Source: Anaerolineae bacterium (GTDB taxonomy: Bacteria; Chloroflexota; Anaerolineae; Aggregatilineales; Phototrophicaceae). Taken from it: a stretch of DNA of 64,000 bases. A program made the position numbers and the translations under genes. The stretch spans positions 1 through 64,000 of the forward strand of contig JALHQT010000010.1 in assembly GCA_022841825.1 (NCBI GenBank), given 5' to 3'. A model generated the notes under the pieces. That model ran no database searches. It saw nothing but the letters and a program-made list of their open reading frames with translations, and was not told where the DNA came from. Position 1 is the first letter of the stretch, and every line of letters starts with the position of its first letter. Shown here one piece after another: positions 40,857 to 49,283 of the stretch.

Positions 40857-42815
40857 TCACCCCAGCAGTTCCGCAAGACGCGCACGTACCCAGGGCGGCA
40901 TCTGCGCTTCCTGCTGCAAATCTTCCCAGATGGCGCGCGCTTCCGCTTCATTCCCCTGCGCGAGTTTGATCTCGCCTTCGATCAGTCGCCCTTCCGGCAT
41001 GCCCGCATCGCGCCGCCGCGCGACCTCAATCGCCAGCCCTGCCAGGCGGAGGCTGCCACTGGTGAGCAGCGCGCGTGCCGACAGCGCCGTGACGATCGGC
41101 GAAACCTCGCCACGACTGAGCGTGGACATATCCGTCACACTGCGCAGGTCGAAAAGGTCGAGGCTGTTGGGCGAAAGCGCCGCCTGATACAGGATGGCGC
41201 CGCCGTCCGCGCGCAGCAGGAGATATGAGGGGTCGTCGGTCAACCGCGAGAGCGCATCGCGCAGGATGGCGACGGCGATGGGATTGCTGCCCATCTCATA
41301 TGCCATCTGCGCCGCCGTCAGCACGAACTGCGCGGCATTTTCCGCGACCTCAGCGCCTGCCACCAGCGTTTCCGCCACCCTGTCCGTCTGCCCCGCCTCT
41401 AACTGCGCGCGGAACAATGCCAGGTACGCCTGGGCATCGCCGGGGTTGGCGGCGACGCCTGCTTCGGCATCCTCCAGCGAAAGGGCGGGCACGTCGATCT
41501 GCGGCGTCGCCTGCGGAACGCGGGTTGACGGCGCGGGCTGGTCGCTGCTCGCGCGTGTGGCGGTTTCGCTGCCGGGGAGCACCGCCAGCGTTGGCATTTC
41601 GGGCGACGTGGAGTCGTCGCGGCGATTGTTGGACAGCGCCGCCAGCAGCAGGAAGCCGACCAGCAGCGCCAGCGCCGCGCGCCACAAACAGCCGAGCGGG
41701 CGCATTCGTTTTTTCTGGGCTGCGGGCAGCATCGAGGGGGGCGCGAAGGTGTCGGCGGCAGCGGTCGGGGCAGGCGTCGGCGGCGGCGTCAGCGAGGGGA
41801 ACGGTTCTAACGGCGTGCTGGGCGCGAGGTTGGGCAGCACCATCGTCTTGCGCGGCTGCTTGCTCGCCGCCACGATGGAGGCGGACAGCGGGCGCGAGTC
41901 CTTGAGCGAGAGGATCGACGACGACTCGCTGTCTGGCTGCAAGGCATCGGCGGGCAGCGCGGCTTTGACCGCCGACATCATTTCGCCCGCGCTGGGGAAG
42001 CGTTCGTCGCGGTCTTTCGCCAGCGCGCGGTTGATGACCGCTTCCAGCGCGCCGGGCAGGCTGGGATTGAAGGCGGTGAGCGGCGGCAACTCCGCCGTGA
42101 TGTGCTGATGGATGATCGAGTAGGGGGTCGTGCCGCTGTACGGCACCGTCCCGGTCAGTAGCTCGTAGAGCATGACGCCGAGCGAGTAAATATCGGTGCG
42201 CGCATCCAGGTCGGTATCGCCGCGCGCCTGTTCCGGCGACATGTAGTAGGGTGTGCCGATCAGCATATCCATGCTCATCGTGCTTGCGCCGCCCGTGACG
42301 ATGCGCGCCAGACCAAAATCGGCGAGATAGGGCGTCGCCTTCATGTCGAGCATGACGTTGCTCGGCTTGATGTCGCGGTGCAGGATGCCTTGACTGTGCG
42401 CGTAATCGAGCGCCGAGGCGACGGCGTTCATGACGTGCCCGACATCGCTGAACATCAGCGGACCCTGACTCAGCACCGATTTGAGGTTGCTGCCCTCGAT
42501 GAATTTCATCACCAGGTAGGGCAGCCCATTGTGTTCGGCGTAGTCGTAGACCGGGACGATGTTGGGGTGTTCGAGCCGCGCGACGATTTGCGCCTCACGC
42601 TCGAAGCGGGCGACGAAACTCTCCTCGTCCAGGAAGTTCTGGTGGATCATCTTGATGGCGACGACGCGATCCAGCTTCGGATGATACGCCTTAAAGACCG
42701 ACGCCATCCCGCCCTGACCGATGGGTTCCAGGACACGATACTGCCCGATGTACTGCGCAGCGGTGCTTTCCAATGGACTGCCCTCACCCTGATGTGACTT
42801 CTTCACGAATTTCAT
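40857..42815 (-). CDS. PknB-type Ser/Thr protein kinase, membrane anchored
   Basis: A 652-aa protein. The kinase domain (about 24-285) is complete: GQGGMASVFKA P-loop, VAIK (Lys55), HRDIKPSN (Asp148), DFG (166-168) and GTPYYMSPEQ activation segment. A juxtamembrane proline-rich linker, one membrane helix (LWRAALALLVGFLLLAALS) and an extracellular part with TPR-like helices (DAEAGVAANPGDAQAYLALFRAQLEAG) follow. It phosphorylates Ser/Thr of cytoplasmic targets, and FHA proteins such as 33757-35058 are natural readers of the product, though that link is inferred. The direct target is unknown. Confidence 0.92.
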   Translation of the reverse strand: MKFVKKSHQGEGSPLESTAAQYIGQYRVLEPIGQGGMASVFKAYHPKLDRVVAIKMIHQNFLDEESFVARFEREAQIVARLEHPNIVPVYDYAEHNGLPYLVMKFIEGSNLKSVLSQGPLMFSDVGHVMNAVASALDYAHSQGILHRDIKPSNVMLDMKATPYLADFGLARIVTGGASTMSMDMLIGTPYYMSPEQARGDTDLDARTDIYSLGVMLYELLTGTVPYSGTTPYSIIHQHITAELPPLTAFNPSLPGALEAVINRALAKDRDERFPSAGEMMSAVKAALPADALQPDSESSSILSLKDSRPLSASIVAASKQPRKTMVLPNLAPSTPLEPFPSLTPPPTPAPTAAADTFAPPSMLPAAQKKRMRPLGCLWRAALALLVGFLLLAALSNNRRDDSTSPEMPTLAVLPGSETATRASSDQPAPSTRVPQATPQIDVPALSLEDAEAGVAANPGDAQAYLALFRAQLEAGQTDRVAETLVAGAEVAENAAQFVLTAAQMAYEMGSNPIAVAILRDALSRLTDDPSYLLLRADGGAILYQAALSPNSLDLFDLRSVTDMSTLSRGEVSPIVTALSARALLTSGSLRLAGLAIEVARRRDAGMPEGRLIEGEIKLAQGNEAEARAIWEDLQQEAQMPPWVRARLAELLG

Positions 42816-42856
42816 TATAGACGTAAGGGCGATGCACGAATGCGAAAGATGTAGGT

Positions 42857-43420
42857 TTATCCTGCGGCGTGTGCGTGGGTGCCAAAACTCATGAGCTCGC
42901 GGATCTGCCGCAGCAGCCGTGTTTGCGACCGTTCATCGATGAGCGAAAACTCGGCGTCGAAATGATCTTTGCGCAGGGCGACCCGTGTCGGCGCAAGCCA
43001 CGCGCGCAGTTCATGCACACAACTGACCATCGCCGCGAACGTCGTCGGGTCGGAGACGGCAGTCAAGCCGATGGGCACGCCTTGCAGGTAGGGGCGCGCG
43101 TCGCCACGCAGCAGTTCGGCAAAGTCGAGCGCGTTTTTGACCGCGCCGCTGATCGTGCCGTGATAGGTGGGTGATGCCCAGATCATCGCATCGGCGCTGC
43201 GAAATCCATCGACCAGCGCGTGAATGCCAGGCTGGCGATCCGCTGGCTACTCCGAGATCGACGTGTTGGGGCGGAAGATAGGCAGGTCGAGGTCGCGCAC
43301 GCTGAGGAGTGTCGTCGCCGCGCCTTCGTTCTGTGCCAATGCCTCCGCCGCCCGCAGCGCTGCCAGCGAATACGACGCGGCGCGCATACTGCCGCCAAGA
43401 AGCACCAAACGCTTCGTCAT
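42857..43420 (-). pseudogene. NADPH-dependent FMN reductase gene with an in-frame amber codon
   Basis: From ATG 43420 (AAGGA upstream) the frame reads TKRLVLLGGSMRAASYSLAALRAAEAL and DLDLPIFRPNTSISE, then TAG (43247-43249). It continues in the same frame, PADRQPGIHALVDGFRSADAMIWASPTYHGTISGAVKNALDF, to 42857. The joined 188 codons match the full length and motifs (GSxR, SPxYHGxxSGxxKNALD) of SsuE/azoreductase-like flavin reductases. Either it is inactivated by a point mutation, or the stop is read through or an assembly error. The ORF track shows it as two pieces. Confidence 0.8.
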
Positions 43421-43623
43421 AGGGGGTTCCTTCATGATATGGCGATGAAGGCAGGGATTGTAACGGATGTGCGAGGGAAAATGGACAACGAGCGCGGGAC
43501 GGCGAGGGAGGGAGGCTGGAGGTAGGGACTTCGCCACTATCTTTTGAGAACCGCCGTTAGACGGTGTAAGCTAAACGCAAGACTGCTTTTTGCGGGATGC
43601 CAACACACAGGTGGGAAACCGTC

Positions 43624-44433
43624 ATGGGTCGCGTCATTACACTGCTTTTGCTGACCATCTTTGCCTTGACAGCGGCGATTGTGGGCTTGTTCGCTTTTCC
43701 CGAAGTGACACTGCCGCTGCTGAAGCCGCTGTTTTGCGGTCCCGCGCAAACACTGGAGGCGGATTTCCTCTCCCTGCGCGGTGGCGCGGAGATGAGCGGC
43801 GGTTTCTACTGTATGAGTGGGGAGCGCGCGGTTCAGAACGTGACCTTCCCGGTTGTCATCGCCGCCGCCGCGCCCACGCTGGTGTTCGGCTTCCTGCTCA
43901 TCCTTACGCTGCTGGCGGACTCCGGCAACCGCACGCGAATTCTACGCGACGGCGAAGTGGGGGTGGGGCGCGTGATAGATGTCGGCTTCACGGGCGTGCG
44001 CATCAACAACCAGCCGGTCTATCGTGTCACGATGGAAGTCTTCACGCGCGATCGCCCATCCTATCAGGCGACGGTCAACAAACGATCCGGCTACTATGGC
44101 ATTGCCGGACCGCAGTTCGGCGTTGGCTCGCTGCTGCCACTCAAGATTGACCCGCGCAATCCAGAGAAGATGCTGGTTGACGACGATGGGCAGCTTGACC
44201 CGTTCATCGTCAAGAAGGCGGGCGGCGCGACCGTGAGCGGAACGCCCGCCGGGGCGTCAGTCGCCATGAACATGGTCAATGACATCCTGGGGCAGTTCGC
44301 GCAGTCCGGTGGTGTGCAGCAGGGCGGCACACTCGCCGAACGGCTGACCGATCTCAAATCGGCACATGACAAGGGCTTGATCACCGCGCAGGAATACGAG
44401 GAGCAGCGCAAACGCGTGCTGAATGACCTCTAA
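43624..44433 (+). CDS. Two-helix membrane protein with C-terminal SHOCT domain
   Basis: A 269-aa protein. Two membrane helices (VITLLLLTIFALTAAIVGLFAF; VVIAAAAPTLVFGFLLILTLLA) enclose an extracellular loop with two Cys. A cytoplasmic beta-rich domain (GVGRVIDVGFTGVRINNQPVYRVTMEVFT) follows, then a SHOCT motif (LAERLTDLKSAHDKGLITAQEYEEQRKRVLNDL). Such proteins are widespread in Actinobacteria and Chloroflexota without assigned function. ATG 43624 is preferred to 43597 by a GGTGGG box. It is a lone gene. Confidence 0.8.
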   Translation: MGRVITLLLLTIFALTAAIVGLFAFPEVTLPLLKPLFCGPAQTLEADFLSLRGGAEMSGGFYCMSGERAVQNVTFPVVIAAAAPTLVFGFLLILTLLADSGNRTRILRDGEVGVGRVIDVGFTGVRINNQPVYRVTMEVFTRDRPSYQATVNKRSGYYGIAGPQFGVGSLLPLKIDPRNPEKMLVDDDGQLDPFIVKKAGGATVSGTPAGASVAMNMVNDILGQFAQSGGVQQGGTLAERLTDLKSAHDKGLITAQEYEEQRKRVLNDL

Positions 44434-44486
44434 TGCGGAAGGCTATAGGAGAAACACAGGCTGCGGGTCAACCAATTTGTTTGACC

Positions 44487-45227
44487 CTACAACGGATAAA
44501 TGTTGATCCCAAGCGCGCCCGCGACCACCACCATCAGCGGCGCGAGCAGCAAGCCCGGCAGGAAGTTAGCCACGCGCGGGCGCTTGAGGTCGAGCAGGAT
44601 CAGCGATAAGCCGATGATCATCAGCCCGCCGACCGCCGTCATCTCGTTGATCATGGCGGGCGTCATAAAGTCGCCGATGAAACGCCCGCCCAACGCCAGC
44701 CCACCCTGAATGACCAGCACAGTGATCGCCGTAAAGCCGACGCCGATGCCCAGGCTGCTCGCCAGTGCCATCGCCGCGAAGCCATCCAGCACGCTCTTGA
44801 TCGCTAACTGCTGAAAGCCGCCCGCCAGCCCCATGCCATCCTGAATCGAACCGACGACCGTCAGCGGTCCCACGCAGAAGAGCAGGCTGGCGGTAATGAA
44901 GCCGGTGATGAAGCGCCGCCGCCGCTCGTCGGCATCGCCATGCCCGCCGCCGATATTCGCCGTCTTCACCTGCAGCCAGCCTGCAAAGCGTTCGAGCGCT
45001 GCGTCGATGCCGATCAGCTCGCCGAGGATGACGCCGAAAACCAGCGCCAGCAGCGGGATGATGATGTTGCCCGTGTTCTGCGCGTTGCCGATGCCGACGA
45101 TCAGCGAGACGAAACCAAGCCCCGTCATGACCGAAGACTGCATCTTGTCCGAGATGCGGTTGCCGATGAGAAGCCCCAACGCGCTGCCGATGAGAATTGT
45201 GACGATGTTGAGTACGGTGCCGCCCAA
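44487..45227 (-). CDS. DUF554 membrane protein
   Basis: A 246-aa protein with seven or eight membrane helices and the DUF554 signatures: GTVLNIVTILIGSALGLLIGNRI at the N-terminus, LLALVFGVILGELIGID, FCVGPLTVVGSIQDG and GLMIIGLSLILLDLKRPRVANFLPGLLLAPL. It is a putative transporter of unknown substrate. The family starts M-x-GTL(I/V)N. Here the matching start is TTG 45227 behind an AGCAGG box; the track ATG 45374 reads 49 unrelated residues. Confidence 0.85.
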   Translation of the reverse strand: MGGTVLNIVTILIGSALGLLIGNRISDKMQSSVMTGLGFVSLIVGIGNAQNTGNIIIPLLALVFGVILGELIGIDAALERFAGWLQVKTANIGGGHGDADERRRRFITGFITASLLFCVGPLTVVGSIQDGMGLAGGFQQLAIKSVLDGFAAMALASSLGIGVGFTAITVLVIQGGLALGGRFIGDFMTPAMINEMTAVGGLMIIGLSLILLDLKRPRVANFLPGLLLAPLMVVVAGALGINIYPL

Positions 45228-45380
45228 GGGAGCCTGCTTTCGTCTATAGGCGGAGCGTGGTGACGGATGCAGAAAACTATAAGAGAAAAACACCCTACTC
45301 GTCCAGCGATTCATGGGCTGCGCACAACCTTCCTCCTGCGCCCGGACGATGCGCCGTGTGCAGGAGGTTCGCAATCTGAA

Positions 45381-46502
45381 TTACGTCGCCCGCGCCATCG
45401 GCTGCATCTGCCCGTAGGTCAGCGAACGCCACAACCATTCCATCGGACCGAAACGAAAACGGCTCATCCACGCCGCGCTGATCACGACCTGGGCAGCGAA
45501 GATGACGAACGTCAGCGCGAAAGTCGCGGTCGGCGCGAGTTGGTCATACAGTCCGAAGCCGTAGCCGTAGAAGAGTGTGGTGCTGATCAGCGATTGCGTC
45601 AGATAATTGCTGAGTGCCATCTGCCCGGCGGGTGCCAGCCAGCCCAGCCTGCTGGCGTTCAGCAGCACCGCGCTCAGATAGACGAAGCTCAACGCTGGCG
45701 CGCCGACATGCACGCCGAGGCTGGTGAGCCATGAATCGCCGATGGTGAAGCCGTAGACCAACAGCGCGTTGCCGACCAGACCGACTGGCAGCGCCCATTT
45801 CCACCAGCGACGCAGGAAAGGAGCATAGCGAGTCGGGTCTTCCAGGACACCGCTCCGCCCCACCACCAATCCGAGCAGGAACATGACCAGCACCATTGGC
45901 GTCTGGATGTCCGGGACTTCGCCCTGGTTGATCCGCATGGTGACCAGTTCGCCATACGTGCCTTCGCGGAAGAGCGCGATTCCCGCTTCTTGCAGCAGCG
46001 AACTCACCGGCTGCCCGCTGCCCATCACGCCGAAGAAGAGCAAACCGCCAACCGCAGTCACCAGCGCCAGCCCTAACAAGAGCTGGGTCGAGAGCCTGCG
46101 CACGAGCAGCAGGAGCACACCCGCGACCGCGTAGAGGCGCAGGATGTCGCCATCCCAGATCAGGATCGCGTGAGCCAGCCCGATGCCGAACAGGACAAGC
46201 AGCCTGCGCAGGTAGAAGGCGACGAACGGTCGCCCTTTCGCTTCGGCGCTGCGCATCTGCACGGCGAAGCCGACGCCGAACAGGAAGCTGAAGAGAAGAT
46301 AGAACTTGGTCACAGCCAGGAACGCGATCGCGATATCCACGATCTGATCGAGGTCACCGCCGCGACTGCCTAGCGTTTCGGCGCGCAGCGCGGAGCTGCT
46401 GAAATCGAGCATGTTGACGACGAAGATGCCGAGCAGTGCGAAGCCGCGCAGCACGTCGAGCGCGAGAATGCGCTCCTTGAGCGGTTGAAGCGTTGCAGCC
46501 AT
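45381..46502 (-). CDS. DUF418 membrane protein
   Basis: A 373-aa protein with about ten membrane helices: LDVLRGFALLGIFVVNMLDF at the N-terminus (family hallmark) and the C-terminal DUF418 core (APAGQMALSNYLTQSLISTTLFYGYGFGLYDQLAPTATFALTFVIFAAQVVISAAWMSRFRFGPMEWLWRSLTYG). It is related to acyltransferase-like membrane proteins (YeiB). Role unknown. ATG 46502 has an AGGAGG site 10-11 nt upstream. It lies just downstream of the tetR gene in the same direction, 95 bp apart. Confidence 0.88.
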   Translation of the reverse strand: MAATLQPLKERILALDVLRGFALLGIFVVNMLDFSSSALRAETLGSRGGDLDQIVDIAIAFLAVTKFYLLFSFLFGVGFAVQMRSAEAKGRPFVAFYLRRLLVLFGIGLAHAILIWDGDILRLYAVAGVLLLLVRRLSTQLLLGLALVTAVGGLLFFGVMGSGQPVSSLLQEAGIALFREGTYGELVTMRINQGEVPDIQTPMVLVMFLLGLVVGRSGVLEDPTRYAPFLRRWWKWALPVGLVGNALLVYGFTIGDSWLTSLGVHVGAPALSFVYLSAVLLNASRLGWLAPAGQMALSNYLTQSLISTTLFYGYGFGLYDQLAPTATFALTFVIFAAQVVISAAWMSRFRFGPMEWLWRSLTYGQMQPMARAT

Positions 46503-46564
46503 ACAGTCAATCCTCCTGAGCAGGGGACGACAGCCGTCGTCCCGATAGATGCGATGGGGTTGTC

Positions 46565-46588
46565 GTAGGGACAAGGCACACCTCGTCC
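46565..46588. repeat. GTAGGG-family element with degenerate core
   Basis: GTAGGGACAAGGCACACCTCGTCC, an imperfect copy of the GACGAGGC type. It is in the 95-bp gap between the DUF418 gene and the tetR gene. Confidence 0.45.
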
Positions 46589-46597
46589 GGTCGTCCT

Positions 46598-47158
46598 CTA
46601 TCGCATCCCAACACCCCCCAGGAGCGTCGTCACCAGCAGGCGCGCCGCGTCTTTGCGCGCGACAGAGCCGTCATAGACTGCCTGCCACGCCGCGAACAGC
46701 GCGTAATCCATCTGATGTACGATCCATTCCGCCGTCAGGTCTGCGCGGAATTCGCCGCTCGCCTGCCCGCGCCGGATCAGCGCCAGCACCGGGGCGCGTG
46801 TGGCATGGTCGGCAGCCGCCAGATCAGGATGTTCAGCCAGCGTGCTGTCATTGAGCAGAAAGTAGACTTTATCGCCCAGCGGCACTAACGCCTCGATCAG
46901 GCGTGTCAACGCCTCGGTCGCGCCGCCGCGTTCGAGTTCGCTTTTGGCGATGGCATCCTCGATGGTCGCAAAGGCACGCTGTGCCAGCGCCAGCATCAGA
47001 TCATCGCGCCCGGTGAAATAGCGGTGCAGTGTGGCTTTGCCGATTTTGGCGTAGTCGGCGATCTCCGCCAGCGATGCAGCAGGCTTCTGAGCCAGGAGTT
47101 CGCTGGCGGCGTTGAGCAGATCGTGACGTCGGTTGTCTTTGAGGGTGGTCTCTTGCAT
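46598..47158 (-). CDS. TetR family transcriptional regulator
   Basis: A 186-aa protein. The N-terminal helix-turn-helix is typical: LLNAASELLAQKPAASLAEIADYAKIGKATLHRYFTGRDDLM. The C-terminal ligand domain is divergent as usual. It is co-directional with the alcohol dehydrogenase-like gene upstream and the DUF418 gene downstream. A strong operator-like palindrome lies 7-48 bp before its start, so it is probably autoregulated and may control the DUF418 gene. Confidence 0.88.
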   Translation of the reverse strand: MQETTLKDNRRHDLLNAASELLAQKPAASLAEIADYAKIGKATLHRYFTGRDDLMLALAQRAFATIEDAIAKSELERGGATEALTRLIEALVPLGDKVYFLLNDSTLAEHPDLAAADHATRAPVLALIRRGQASGEFRADLTAEWIVHQMDYALFAAWQAVYDGSVARKDAARLLVTTLLGGVGMR

Positions 47159-47164
47159 AGATAT

Positions 47165-47206
47165 AATCCTCTCGAATGAGACTATTTTATCTCATTTGAG
47201 AGGATT
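47165..47206. promoter_or_regulatory. TetR-type operator palindrome
   Basis: AATCCTCTCGAATGAGA, an 8-nt spacer and TCTCATTTGAGAGGATT form an inverted repeat with one mismatch in 17. The TATTTTAT centre could include the -10 box. It lies in the 57-bp gap between the dehydrogenase stop and the tetR start, and fits TetR autoregulation. Confidence 0.65.
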
Positions 47207-47215
47207 GTCAATCGC

Positions 47216-48208
47216 CTACAGCACAAGCGCCACGTTGCCCGCGCGGCTGCCCGACTCGTAGAAGCGGTGCGCGTCGGCGGCTTCTTCCAGCGGGTAGCAG
47301 TGCTCGACGATTGCCTTCAGGCTGCCCTCCGCGAACATGGTGCTGATGGTGGTCATGTCGGCGGGCTTTTCGTCGGACATGCCGAGATGCACGCGCTGCC
47401 CTTTAGAGTTGCGCGTGCGCAGCATCTGCAAGACCGCCGGCATCTTGAAGCTGACCGGGAAATAGATGCCCTGCGGCGTCAGCACGCGCTGACACGCCTT
47501 GAATGAACTGCGCCCCAACACGTCGATGATCAGATCGTAGCGCACGTCGCCGCGTGTGAAATCGTCGTGCTTGTAATCGAGCACATGGTCGGCACCCAGC
47601 GCACGCACGTACGCCATGCGCTCCGTGCCACACACGCCTGTCACCTCCGCGCCGAGGTGCTTGGCGATCTGCAAGGCAAAGGTGCCAATTTTGCCCGACG
47701 CGCCGTTGACGAGCACGCGCTGCCCCGGCTGGATGTTCAGCCTGCGCAAGAGTGTCAGCGCGGTCAGCGCGCCATACGGCACGGCAGCCGCCTCGGCAAA
47801 ACCGAGGTTTTTCGGCAGATGCGCGATCAAGCCGTCGGCGGACATGCACAGGTACTCGACATACGTCGCCATCGCCTGCCCGCGATAGCCAAAGACGGCA
47901 TCGCCCACTTTGAAGCGCGTCACGCCTGCCCCGACCCCCTCGACGGTCCCGGAAAATTCTGAACCCAGGATGGTGTTCTTGGGCTTGCGCAGCCCAAAGC
48001 TGAGGCGCGCAAACAGCCACAAGAGGGCGGGCATGTTGAACTCACGGTGCGAGATGTTGGCGAAATTGCGTACTGCCGTCTCTCCATAGCCGACGGAGGC
48101 TGCGCGGACTTTGACCAGCACTTCGCCCGCCTTGGGCGCAGGCTTGGCGATCTCCGCCAGGTGCAGGACATCCGGTGAACCGTATTGGGTGTAGACGATA
48201 GCTTTCAT
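47216..48208 (-). CDS. NAD(P)-dependent alcohol dehydrogenase/quinone oxidoreductase (MDR family)
   Basis: A 330-aa zinc-independent medium-chain reductase. The N-terminal GroES-like domain is MKAIVYTQYGSPDVLHLAEIAKPAPKAGEVLVKV. The NADPH-binding Rossmann motif is VLVNGASGKIGTFALQIAKHLGAEVTGV, followed by GADHVLDYKHDDF. The substrate is probably a quinone or aldehyde. It is immediately upstream of the TetR gene and its operator, an arrangement common for stress-inducible reductases. Confidence 0.88.
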   Translation of the reverse strand: MKAIVYTQYGSPDVLHLAEIAKPAPKAGEVLVKVRAASVGYGETAVRNFANISHREFNMPALLWLFARLSFGLRKPKNTILGSEFSGTVEGVGAGVTRFKVGDAVFGYRGQAMATYVEYLCMSADGLIAHLPKNLGFAEAAAVPYGALTALTLLRRLNIQPGQRVLVNGASGKIGTFALQIAKHLGAEVTGVCGTERMAYVRALGADHVLDYKHDDFTRGDVRYDLIIDVLGRSSFKACQRVLTPQGIYFPVSFKMPAVLQMLRTRNSKGQRVHLGMSDEKPADMTTISTMFAEGSLKAIVEHCYPLEEAADAHRFYESGSRAGNVALVL

Positions 48209-48313
48209 GATGTTTCCTTTCAGACAAGACTGGATTTAGGGTGCACGAAACTGGGGAGGAAGGCGTTCGCGCCTTTCTCCGAGCGGATGAACGAATTGTG
48301 ATTGGGAACGCTG

Positions 48314-48386
48314 AACCTCACCCCCTGCTCGCTTCGCTCGCTTCCCCCTCTCCGTACACGGAGAGGGGGATTGAGGGGGTGAGGTT
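48314..48386. repeat. Large palindromic element (AACCTCACCCC type), copy 2
   Basis: Arms AACCTCACCCCC and GGGGGTGAGGTT, with inner CCCTCTCCGTACACGGAGAGGG and an added GCTCGCTTCGCTCGC hairpin. It is the counterpart of 17541-17618. The XRE gene's TAA (48385-48387) overlaps its last bases. Confidence 0.65.
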
Positions 48387-48606
48387 ACGGCGGCGGTCTC
48401 AGGAAGAAGACTTCCTCCAGGGGGACGTTGAACACCACTGCCAGCCGAAATGCCAGCTCCAGCGACGGGGTGTACTTGCCCTGCTCGATGGCGACGATGG
48501 TCTGGCGCGTCACGCCTACCTGTTCCGCCAACTGCTGCTGCGTCATCTCGCCGTTGTTAAAGCGCAGCCTGCGGACGTTGTTGTCGATGGTGATCTTGTC
48601 CATCAT
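48385..48606 (-). CDS. XRE-type (Cro/CI) regulator, small
   Basis: A 73-aa DNA-binding protein: NNVRRLRFNNGEMTQQQLAEQVGVTRQTIVAIEQGKYTPSLELAFRLAVVFNVPLEEVFF, the YozG/HigA-like stand-alone HTH often paired with a membrane partner. It overlaps the next gene's end (48606-48608), so the two are coupled. A palindromic operator candidate lies upstream of the partner gene (49096-49118). Confidence 0.87.
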   Translation of the reverse strand: MMDKITIDNNVRRLRFNNGEMTQQQLAEQVGVTRQTIVAIEQGKYTPSLELAFRLAVVFNVPLEEVFFLRPPP

Positions 48607-49052
48607 CAGACACCCCGGCGATAGAACCAGAACGCGGAGAAGTGATCAACCACCTGCGAAGCGACCCCGCCGATCATCATGATGATGAACATGGTCGAAG
48701 GCGTCATCCCCATCGCCAGCGCGATCATCGCCAGCAGGAAGCCAATCGTGAAGGCATAGAACCCAATGCGCGACGCCTTCAGCTCGATCAGCCTGTCGCG
48801 CTCGTCGGTGATGGTCGGCACTGCCTCGCGCATGGCGATGGTGTTCAGGATGCTGAAGAGGATCGTGACGGCGATCTCGATGATGATCGAGACCAGGATC
48901 AGGATGAGAAAGAATTCCCCCCAGAAGCGAAAGACCTCCGGCGCGTAAGGGTCACCAGCGGGCTGGCGCGGCAGCATGTAGGCGAGATAGACAGCGTTGA
49001 TCACGATGCTGCTGCCGAGGGAGACGAGCGCGCGCCGCTCCTGAAAAGACAT
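48606..49052 (-). CDS. Small four-helix membrane protein partnered with the XRE regulator
   Basis: A 148-aa protein with about four membrane helices (LVSLGSSIVINAVYLAYML, FFLILILVSIIIEIAVTILFS, IGFYAFTIGFLLAMIALAMG, STMFIIMMIGGVASQVVDHF) and a polar DERDRLIELKASR loop. It resembles DUF2178-like membrane proteins that travel with small XRE regulators; the exact family is uncertain. ATG 49052 is used. It is first gene of the two-gene unit. Confidence 0.78.
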   Translation of the reverse strand: MSFQERRALVSLGSSIVINAVYLAYMLPRQPAGDPYAPEVFRFWGEFFLILILVSIIIEIAVTILFSILNTIAMREAVPTITDERDRLIELKASRIGFYAFTIGFLLAMIALAMGMTPSTMFIIMMIGGVASQVVDHFSAFWFYRRGV

Positions 49053-49095
49053 AACTCTGCTCCGCGTGTCCGATAGAGGCGACACGATGTCGTCT

Positions 49096-49118
49096 CTGAT
49101 ATACTCAATGTATATCAG
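49096..49118. promoter_or_regulatory. Operator-like palindrome upstream of the XRE unit
   Basis: CTGATATAC, 5-nt spacer, GTATATCAG: a perfect 9-bp inverted repeat 44 bp before the membrane-protein start, placed over the likely promoter. It is probably the target of the XRE regulator. Confidence 0.6.
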
Positions 49119-49182
49119 GAATTACTTTATGTCAAGTATTTTTTACATTGCGTGGTCGGGTCGTGGCATGGCAGCGCGCCGC

Positions 49183-49255
49183 CGGGGCAGGAAATGCCCT
49201 GGCTATGGCGCCCCTACACCCACGATCCTGTAGGGATGCCATTCATGGCGTCCGT
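49183..49255. repeat. Two GTAGGG-family elements
   Basis: GGGGCAGGAAATGCCCTGGC followed by GCGCCCCTAC (about 49183-49217) and GTAGGGATGCCATTCATGGCGTCCGT (49230-49255). The second has the same core as the copies at 51442-51467 and 51479-51504. Confidence 0.5.
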
Positions 49256-49283
49256 TGAAACAATACGAAGACTCGCGTTGATT

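Noticed and set aside
11232-43249. Genome-wide reassignment of TAG as a sense codon
   Set aside because: Many intact genes in the window end in TAG at the expected length (leuS, WYL regulator, nuoA, FHA-TIR, HerA-like).
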